From: Yersinia hibernica
GTDB taxonomy: Bacteria > Pseudomonadota > Gammaproteobacteria > Enterobacterales > Enterobacteriaceae
Assembly (NCBI RefSeq): GCF_004124235.1
Contig: NZ_CP032487.1
Span: forward strand, 1,736,001 to 1,800,000
Direction: 5' to 3'
Length of the DNA stretch: 64,000 nucleotides
The notes beneath the pieces are model-generated. The model saw nothing but the letters and a program-made list of their open reading frames with translations. It made no database searches and was not told the origin of the DNA. How positions within the stretch are numbered: the stretch's first letter is position 1; every line of letters begins with the position of its first letter. Positions 58,636-64,000 of this stretch are shown here, piece by piece. A program made the translations under genes and the position numbers.

Positions 58636-59109
58636 ATGACATTTAAAATTATTGAAAAACCGTCACAACAGGTTGTGAGTATCCGAGTCGTTGGGCCTTA
58701 TCACGAGACCATCCCGCAAGGCTTTGACCAGTTGTCATCACTTTATGGCCAGCATCAAATTCCTGGAAAAGATTGGCTAGCGCTTTACTGGGATAATCCG
58801 GAAACAAATCCTCCGGCGCAGTTGCGGGCTGATGTGTCACTCTCTGTTGCCGATGACTATACCTTGCCAGCTGAACTCAGTGGTCAGCTACAGTTGCAGG
58901 TGATCCCCGCAGGTTTATATGCGGTGTACCACACTCGAGTTACCGATGATGACTACGCCAAAGCTTGGGGGGAGTTATATCACCAGCATCTGCCACAAAG
59001 TGGCTATCGCCCAGCGGAGGGCGCATGTTATGAGGTTTACCTCAATGACGGCAGAACTGACGGCTATTTTGATATTGATATCTATCAATCCGTCGAGAAA
59101 GGACAATAA
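58636..59109 (+). CDS. sbmC: DNA gyrase inhibitor SbmC (GyrI)
   Basis: A 157-residue GyrI-like effector-binding domain protein (YVGPYHE-type start; here VSIRVVGPYHETIPQGFDQL), ending ACYEVYLNDGRTDGYFDIDIY. SbmC inhibits DNA gyrase and protects against gyrase-poisoning toxins such as microcin B17 in E. coli. SOS control is shown by the perfect LexA box. The ATG follows TTGAGGTAGC. Confidence 0.94.
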   Translation: MTFKIIEKPSQQVVSIRVVGPYHETIPQGFDQLSSLYGQHQIPGKDWLALYWDNPETNPPAQLRADVSLSVADDYTLPAELSGQLQLQVIPAGLYAVYHTRVTDDDYAKAWGELYHQHLPQSGYRPAEGACYEVYLNDGRTDGYFDIDIYQSVEKGQ

Positions 59110-59144
59110 CGTGTGGCAACAGCCGAGCTAACCTGTTCGGCTGT

Positions 59145-60068
59145 TTATGCTGTTCGGAATATCTGACGGAGCCAGTCACTGAAAATACGCACGCGTGGTG
59201 ATAATTGCCGATTGTGCGGATAGAGGAAAGAGACTGGCATCGGAGGTGGCGTATATTCTGGCAATACCTCAATCAATGTTCCAGCGTATAAATCAGGTTC
59301 AACATGGTAACGCGGCACTTGTACTATCCCTAACCCCAGTCGAGCGGCAGCAACAAAACTTTCAGCACCACTGACGGATAAAACGGCGGGTAATTTTACT
59401 GCTTGAATGCTCGTTTTTTGACAATCAGGTGATAGGCGGGGCGGTGTAGGGCTGACAGCGAATTCTAACGGCATTAAGCCACCGCTGGCACTGGAACGAA
59501 ATCCGACCATCCGATGCCCGGCTAACTCATGCGGTGTGCACGGGGTGCCATAGTGTTGCAAATAACGCGGCGCAGCACAGGTCACTTGTGGCAGAAGTGC
59601 CACACGGCGGGCCACCATATCACTGTCTTGTAATGTGCCGACGCGCAATACTCCGTCAATACCTTCGCGAATCAAATCGACGAGTCTATCACCCTCACTG
59701 ATAAATAATTCGATGTCTGGGTATTGTGCAATAAAATCGGGTAATTGCGGCAATACGAAATGACGAGCCAAGGTACCCTGCACGTCGATTCGCAGTAAAC
59801 CTCGTGGTTTGGCATCCGCGAACGCCATTTCAGCATCTTCGATGTCAGCAATAATCTGTAGGCAACGTTGATAGTATGCCTCTCCATCCAGTGTTGGGCT
59901 GACATGCCGGGTGGTGCGTTGTAATAGGCGCACATTCAGCCGTTTTTCAAGCTGCTTAATCGCATCCGTGACGGTAGAACGCGGCAAATTCAAATCTTGC
60001 GCTGTTTGGGTAAAGCTGCGCTGTTCCACGACTCTGATAAACACACGCATTGCATCAATTCTGTCCAT
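59145..60068 (-). CDS. LysR-family regulator
   Basis: A 307-residue LysR-type regulator. The N-terminal HTH is MRVFIRVVEQRSFTQTAQDL and NLPRSTVTDAIKQLE; the C-terminal effector domain carries GLGIVQVPRY. It is divergent from an SDR gene, so it probably controls that gene. It belongs to the subgroup with frequent oxidoreductase targets. The effector is unknown. Confidence 0.9.
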   Translation of the reverse strand: MDRIDAMRVFIRVVEQRSFTQTAQDLNLPRSTVTDAIKQLEKRLNVRLLQRTTRHVSPTLDGEAYYQRCLQIIADIEDAEMAFADAKPRGLLRIDVQGTLARHFVLPQLPDFIAQYPDIELFISEGDRLVDLIREGIDGVLRVGTLQDSDMVARRVALLPQVTCAAPRYLQHYGTPCTPHELAGHRMVGFRSSASGGLMPLEFAVSPTPPRLSPDCQKTSIQAVKLPAVLSVSGAESFVAAARLGLGIVQVPRYHVEPDLYAGTLIEVLPEYTPPPMPVSFLYPHNRQLSPRVRIFSDWLRQIFRTA

Positions 60069-60084
60069 ACTATTGTTCGACTTT

Positions 60085-60122
60085 TTCGGATAGTGTGAAC
60101 GAATAATAGGTGATTATCCGAA
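60085..60122. promoter_or_regulatory. Inverted repeat in the LysR/SDR intergenic region
   Basis: TTCGGATA (60085-60092) and TATCCGAA (60115-60122) face each other across 22 bases. It lies directly upstream of the LysR start, where divergent LysR-type operators usually sit. The function is inferred from position only. Confidence 0.45.
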
Positions 60123-60225
60123 TGACGAAAAGTGACATGCTGTATCTAGCGCTTTAAGTGGCCGAGTGTTTAATCATTCGCCACGAATCCAGACAGATAA
60201 TGAAACTCACGCTCAGGAGAATATT

Positions 60226-60966
60226 ATGACGAATTCCACTCAACAGGTCGCTATTGTTACAGGTGCATCAAGGGGAATTGGCGCGGCAATCGCTGAGCGC
60301 TTGGCGCAGGATGGCTATACGGTTGTTATCAATTATTCTCAGGCTGGTGATAAAGCCGAAGCATTGGTGCGTAAAATTGAACAAGCGGGAGGGCATGCAA
60401 TGAGTGCGCAAGGTGATGTTAGTGATCCCGCTGCTGTGGCTCAATTATTTGCAACAGCAGAGGCTGCTTTTGGTGGTGTGGATGTTTTGGTCAATAACGC
60501 CGGCATTATGTCACTCAGTACCATTGCCGACAGTGATGATAAACATTTTGACCGCCAGATGGCAATTAATGTGAAAGGCAGCTTCAACGCAATGCGGGAA
60601 GCCGCGAAACGGTTGAGAAAGGGCGGCCGCATCGTCAATTTTTCCACGAGCGTCGTGGGGTTGAAGTTAGAAAAATATGCTGTTTATGCGGCGACCAAAG
60701 CCGCAGTGGAAACAATGACGGCAATCCTGGCAAAAGAGATGCGCGGCCGCAATATTACTGTTAATGCTGTGGCACCAGGGCCAACGGCTACGGATCTTTT
60801 CCTGCAGGGTAAACCCGCAGAACTGATTGAAAAAATGGCCCAAATGACCCCACTGGAAAGATTAGGCACCCCAGAAGACATTGCGGCGGCGGTATCATTT
60901 TTGGTCGGTAAAGATGGCGGTTGGATCAATGGGCAAGTGCTGCGCGCCAATGGCGGCCTGATTTAG
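60226..60966 (+). CDS. Short-chain dehydrogenase/reductase
   Basis: A 246-residue classical SDR. The cofactor motif is VTGASRGIGAAIAE, then NNAG in VLVNNAGIMS, with the catalytic Tyr-x3-Lys in YAVYAATKAAVE and Ser in VNFSTSVVG. It probably uses NADPH, because a Ser and Arg follow the first glycine. The substrate is unknown. The ATG at 60226 is preceded by CAGGAGA. It is divergent from the LysR regulator. Confidence 0.9.
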   Translation: MTNSTQQVAIVTGASRGIGAAIAERLAQDGYTVVINYSQAGDKAEALVRKIEQAGGHAMSAQGDVSDPAAVAQLFATAEAAFGGVDVLVNNAGIMSLSTIADSDDKHFDRQMAINVKGSFNAMREAAKRLRKGGRIVNFSTSVVGLKLEKYAVYAATKAAVETMTAILAKEMRGRNITVNAVAPGPTATDLFLQGKPAELIEKMAQMTPLERLGTPEDIAAAVSFLVGKDGGWINGQVLRANGGLI

Positions 60967-61046
60967 CCCAGTTTCTAAGGAGTCCGGGCAAGGGCAGAGG
61001 TCAGGGTAAATGGCCCTGAAAGATAAGGAATAATAATTAATTGCGA

Positions 61047-61064
61047 TTGTCATAAAAGCGTCAT
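61047..61064 (+). promoter_or_regulatory. Pho box of phoA
   Basis: Two 7-base repeats, TTGTCAT and GCGTCAT, are separated by AAAA, as in the PhoB consensus. A -10-like TAGTAT (61075-61080) follows 10 bases later. Induction under phosphate starvation is expected. Confidence 0.82.
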
Positions 61065-61137
61065 TCGCCTGTTTTAGTATCCGTTGTAACCAATCAATAC
61101 AAATTGTATTACTGTTTTACAACAAGGAACTCTACTG

Positions 61138-62568
61138 ATGCAGAACCGCGTATCCACTTTGTCCGGCATAGCCTTATCAACTCTGATATTAAGCAGCTCC
61201 CTGTTCGCCCACCATGCGGTGGCCGCGGCCACCGGTTTATACGATCGCAGCGCCCACGGTGATATCACCCAATTTGGTGGCGCTCGCCGTTTGACTGCAG
61301 ATCAAACCCAAGCTCTTCGCAACTCACTGTCCAACAAAACGGCAAAAAATGTCATTCTGCTGATCGGCGATGGGATGGGGGACTCAGAGATTACGTCTGC
61401 TCGTAACTATGCGATGGGAGCCGGTGGTTTCTTTAAAGGGATTGATGCATTGCCGTTAACAGGGCAATACACGCACTATTCATTAGATAAAAAAACGCAG
61501 AAACCCAATTATGTGACTGATTCAGCGGCATCGGCTACCGCCTGGTCATCAGGGGTGAAAACCTATAATGGGGCACTCGGCGTGGATGTGTTGGGTAAAG
61601 ACCACGCCACACTGTTGGAGCTGGCTAAAAAAGCGGGTAAAGCCACCGGCAATGTTTCAACCGCTGAATTGCAAGATGCAACGCCTGCCGCACAATTCGC
61701 CCATGTTACGGGGCGCAAGTGCTACGGCCCGGAAGAAACCAGCGAGAAGTGCAGCACCAATGCATTGGAGAATGGCGGCCGGGGCTCTATCACCGAACAA
61801 ATGATTGAAGGGCGCGCTGATGTGACCTTGGGCGGCGGTTCGAAATCATTCAGCCAACTGGCTAAAGCAGGTGAATGGAAAGACCAATCGTTGCGTGACC
61901 AGGCACTGGCTCGGGGTTATGTGATTGTCGAAAACCTTGATGACCTGAATGCAACCAAACAGGCTAACCAACAAAAACCGCTGTTAGGGCTATTCAGCCC
62001 AGGTAACATGCCGGTTCGTTGGCAGGGGCCGAAAGCCTCTTATCACGGCAATGTGGACAAACCACCGGTAGTTTGTGAAAGCAATGCTGAGCGAACTAAA
62101 GATATTCCAACCTTGGCGGTCATGACTGAAAAGGCTATTGACCTCCTGAAAACCAATAAAAATGGTTTCTTCTTGCAAGTTGAAGGAGCCTCTATTGATA
62201 AACAAGATCACGCCGCCAATCCTTGTGGCCAGTTTGGCGAGACCGTTGACTTAGACGAAGCGGTGCAAAAAGCATTGGAATTTGCCCGTGCGGATGGCAA
62301 TACACTGGTCATCGTGACTGCGGATCATGCGCATTCCAGCCAAATAATTGAAGCGGATGCCAAAGCGCCGGGGTTAACCCAAGCATTGACCACCAAAGAT
62401 GGCGCGGTGATGGCTATTAGCTACGGCAATTCTGAAGATGACTCTCAAGGGCATACCGGTACGCAATTACGTATCGCGGCTTATGGCCCACATGCAGCAA
62501 ATGTTGTTGGTCTAACTGACCAAACTGACCTGTTCTTTACCCTGCGTGATGCCATGGCCATTAAATAA
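61138..62568 (+). CDS. phoA: Alkaline phosphatase PhoA
   Basis: A 476-residue periplasmic phosphatase with a signal peptide (cleaved after VAAA near residue 30). The catalytic serine is in [10 protein letters not shown]; metal ligands are in [21 protein letters not shown] and the [14 protein letters not shown] block. Cysteines for the disulfides are present ([13 protein letters not shown]). It releases phosphate from organic esters during phosphate shortage. The ATG follows AAGGAACTC. Confidence 0.96.
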   Translation: MQNRVSTLSGIALSTLILSSSLFAHHAVAAATGLYDRSAHGDITQFGGARRLTADQTQALRNSLSNKTAKNVILLIGDGMGDSEITSARNYAMGAGGFFKGIDALPLTGQYTHYSLDKKTQKPNYVTDSAASATAWSSGVKTYNGALGVDVLGKDHATLLELAKKAGKATGNVSTAELQDATPAAQFAHVTGRKCYGPEETSEKCSTNALENGGRGSITEQMIEGRADVTLGGGSKSFSQLAKAGEWKDQSLRDQALARGYVIVENLDDLNATKQANQQKPLLGLFSPGNMPVRWQGPKASYHGNVDKPPVVCESNAERTKDIPTLAVMTEKAIDLLKTNKNGFFLQVEGASIDKQDHAANPCGQFGETVDLDEAVQKALEFARADGNTLVIVTADHAHSSQIIEADAKAPGLTQALTTKDGAVMAISYGNSEDDSQGHTGTQLRIAAYGPHAANVVGLTDQTDLFFTLRDAMAIK

Positions 62569-62590
62569 ATCCCCTCTGTCTTATCGAATG

Positions 62591-62618
62591 TCCCGGTGCA
62601 GTAATGACCGGGATTTTT
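62591..62618 (+). terminator. Terminator of phoA
   Basis: The stem TCCCGGT/ACCGGGA with a 9-base loop is followed by TTTTTC, 22 bases after the stop. Confidence 0.88.
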
Positions 62619-62676
62619 CATTTCTGCTATTTGTTCATCTGCAAATATTCTCGATTTATATCATGAATGCTTACCA

Positions 62677-62696
62677 ATTGTTATAATAATAACATT
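62677..62696. promoter_or_regulatory. Upstream operator of the deoKP operon
   Basis: TGTTAT and ATAACA face each other around AATA, with AATAACATT at 62688-62696. The same ATAACATT half-site recurs at 62767-62774 and in the operator at 62786. It is a second likely binding site for a DeoR-type regulator, about 109 bases from the first. Confidence 0.5.
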
Positions 62697-62745
62697 TTAG
62701 TGATTGCACTTAAGGCTTAAAACCTCTATTTCGCATTTTCATTGG

Positions 62746-62761
62746 TGCGATCATTGTCACA
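62746..62761 (+). promoter_or_regulatory. CRP site of the deoKP operon
   Basis: TGCGA, six bases, TCACA matches the CRP consensus TGTGA-N6-TCACA with one mismatch. It lies between the two operators, consistent with catabolite control of a sugar operon. Confidence 0.6.
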
Positions 62762-62785
62762 TACATAACATTCTCGCCCTGATAA

Positions 62786-62805
62786 TGTTATTGAAATAAC
62801 ATTGA
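62786..62805. promoter_or_regulatory. Operator next to deoK
   Basis: A perfect inverted repeat AATGTTATT-GA-AATAACATT lies 30 bases upstream of the deoK ATG. It is a candidate site for the DeoQ-type repressor known from Salmonella. No regulator gene lies within this window. Confidence 0.65.
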
Positions 62806-62834
62806 AAAATAAAAATAGCATAGAGGGATGGACA

Positions 62835-63764
62835 ATGGATATTGCAGTCATTGGCTCGAACATGGTTGACTTGATTACCTATATTGATGAAATGCCGCAA
62901 GTGGGGGAAACCTTAGAAGCACCTGATTTTGAAATCGGATGCGGTGGTAAAGGCGCTAACCAGGCGGTCGCGGCTGCTCGATTAGGGGCCAATGTGATGA
63001 TGATTACCCGCGTAGGTGACGATCTTTTTGCAGAAAATACGATAAGAAACCTACAACAAGCGGGGGTTGATACTCAGTATGTTAAAGCGGTTGTCGGGGC
63101 CTCCAGTGGTGTAGCACCGATTTTTGTCGATAAATCGTCACAAAATCGCATTCTGATTATTAAAGGGGCCAACAATCATCTATTACCAGCAGATGTCGCC
63201 GCGGCGGCTGATGCTTTAAAACATTGCCAACTGATTATCCTACAACTTGAAATCCCACTGGAAACTGTCTACGCCGCAATTGATTTTGCCCGACAAAACA
63301 ATATCAAAGTTATTTTAAATCCCGCACCCGCTGCCAAAGCATTAGATATTGGTTACGCCTGCCAATGTGAATTTTTTATGCCGAACGAAACGGAATTGGC
63401 TATTTTGACCGGGATGCCGGTGGACAGCCTGGATAATATCTATCGGGCAGGGCGCAGTTTATTAGATAAAGGCCTGCATAATTTAATTATTACATTAGGA
63501 CACCGTGGTTCGTTATGGATGCACGGCGAAGAAATACATCATGTGCCGCCAGTGAGTGTCCATGCCATTGATACCAGTGGGGCAGGCGATGCTTTCATCG
63601 GGTGCTTCGCTCATGAGTATGTCCAGCATGGAAATATATTAAAAGCCATGGAAATGGCCTCTGCTTTTGCTGCATACAGTGTCACCGGCAAAGGAACGCA
63701 ACGTTCTTACCCTGACGCGTCGCAATTTATTGATTTTTTAAAAACCCTACACCAAGGAAAATAA
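62835..63764 (+). CDS. deoK: Deoxyribokinase DeoK
   Basis: A 309-residue PfkB-family sugar kinase. Motifs are GCGGKGANQAVAAARLG near residue 37 and the anion-hole signature DTSGAGDAFIG near residue 250. The start MDIAVIGSNMVDLITY and the end AYSVTGKGTQRSYP closely resemble Salmonella DeoK, rather than ribokinase RbsK. It phosphorylates 2-deoxyribose to the 5-phosphate. The ATG at 62835 follows AGAGGGA. It is followed after 1 base by deoP. Confidence 0.9.
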   Translation: MDIAVIGSNMVDLITYIDEMPQVGETLEAPDFEIGCGGKGANQAVAAARLGANVMMITRVGDDLFAENTIRNLQQAGVDTQYVKAVVGASSGVAPIFVDKSSQNRILIIKGANNHLLPADVAAAADALKHCQLIILQLEIPLETVYAAIDFARQNNIKVILNPAPAAKALDIGYACQCEFFMPNETELAILTGMPVDSLDNIYRAGRSLLDKGLHNLIITLGHRGSLWMHGEEIHHVPPVSVHAIDTSGAGDAFIGCFAHEYVQHGNILKAMEMASAFAAYSVTGKGTQRSYPDASQFIDFLKTLHQGK

Positions 63765-63765
63765 A

Positions 63766-64000
63766 ATGCGCCTTAATACCGTTCAACTGCCCGATGGCTA
63801 TTTAAATAAAACACCCTTATTTCAGTTTATTTTGCTTTCCTGCTTATTCCCACTTTGGGGATGCGCAGCCAGTCTGAATGATATTTTAATTACTCAATTT
63901 AAGAGTGTTTTTGCATTGAGTGATTTTGCCAGTGCACTGGTACAAAGCGCCTTTTATGGTGGCTATTTCCTGATAGCTATCCCGGCCTCATTAGTGATTA
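63766..64000 (+). CDS. deoP: Deoxyribose/fucose-type permease DeoP (5' part)
   Basis: The frame is open from ATG 63766 to the window end (78 codons). A FucP-like MFS start, with the first helix FQFILLSCLFPLWGCAASLN and LVQSAFYGGYFLIAIPAS for the second helix, is typical of L-fucose/deoxyribose:proton symporters. The AAGGAAA ribosome site overlaps the deoK stop region. In Salmonella deoP follows deoK. Confidence 0.87.
   Translation, partial: MRLNTVQLPDGYLNKTPLFQFILLSCLFPLWGCAASLNDILITQFKSVFALSDFASALVQSAFYGGYFLIAIPASLVI

Overview
This window is a chromosomal segment of an enterobacterium, most probably a Yersinia species outside the pestis/pseudotuberculosis pair. The species call is inference. 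It rests on protein similarity recalled from memory and on Escherichia-like gene order interrupted by Yersinia-type accessory genes. I saw no rRNA, tRNA, insertion sequence, prophage block or CRISPR array.

Layout. Positions 1-8078 hold the start of the sap operon (sapB partial, sapA), the iron-responsive small RNA RyhB, and the phage-shock locus pspF / pspABCD-ycjX-ycjF with its sigma-54 promoter. A RES/Xre toxin-antitoxin pair with a palindromic operator follows (8082-9121). Next is a conserved block for aromatic regulation and murein recycling: tyrR, tpx, ycjG, mpaA, mppA (9298-15305). Positions 15400-15930 encode two unknown small membrane proteins. They are followed by zntB, the anaerobic small RNA FnrS and ttcA. 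Beside ttcA is a small AT-rich island with a phosphatidylinositol phospholipase C-like gene and a divergent PAS-LuxR regulator (18548-20392). Then come nifJ, an EmrE-type exporter, a decayed mgtC-like gene, ydbJ, ldhA and the envelope-lipid operon ydbH-ynbE-ydbL (20538-30476).

A D-arabinitol catabolic operon (dalD-dalK-dalT, divergent SorC-type regulator) occupies 30513-35988, followed by azoR and hrpA. A HigBA-like pair (41286-41935) precedes an acid/cation stress region: ydgD, the tiny gene ydgU, asr, an M32 carboxypeptidase, and rstB/rstA, whose regulator has a probable binding site in front of asr. After ydgI and ydgH come the transhydrogenase genes pntAB, then uspE, fnr and ogt. The last 7 kb hold an N-formylglutamate amidohydrolase-like gene, a DUF523 gene, SOS-controlled sbmC, a divergent LysR/SDR pair, Pho-controlled phoA, and the start of a deoxyribose operon (deoK, deoP partial) with paired palindromic operators and a CRP site.

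Two regulatory threads stand out. One is redox/anaerobiosis: fnr with its own FNR box, FnrS with an FNR box centred at -41.5, nifJ and ldhA. The other is envelope stress and recycling: psp, sap, mpaA/mppA, ydbH-ynbE-ydbL and rstAB-asr. The least explained parts are the PLC/regulator island at ttcA, the small membrane-protein pair at 15400-15930, and an orphan gene at 47648.
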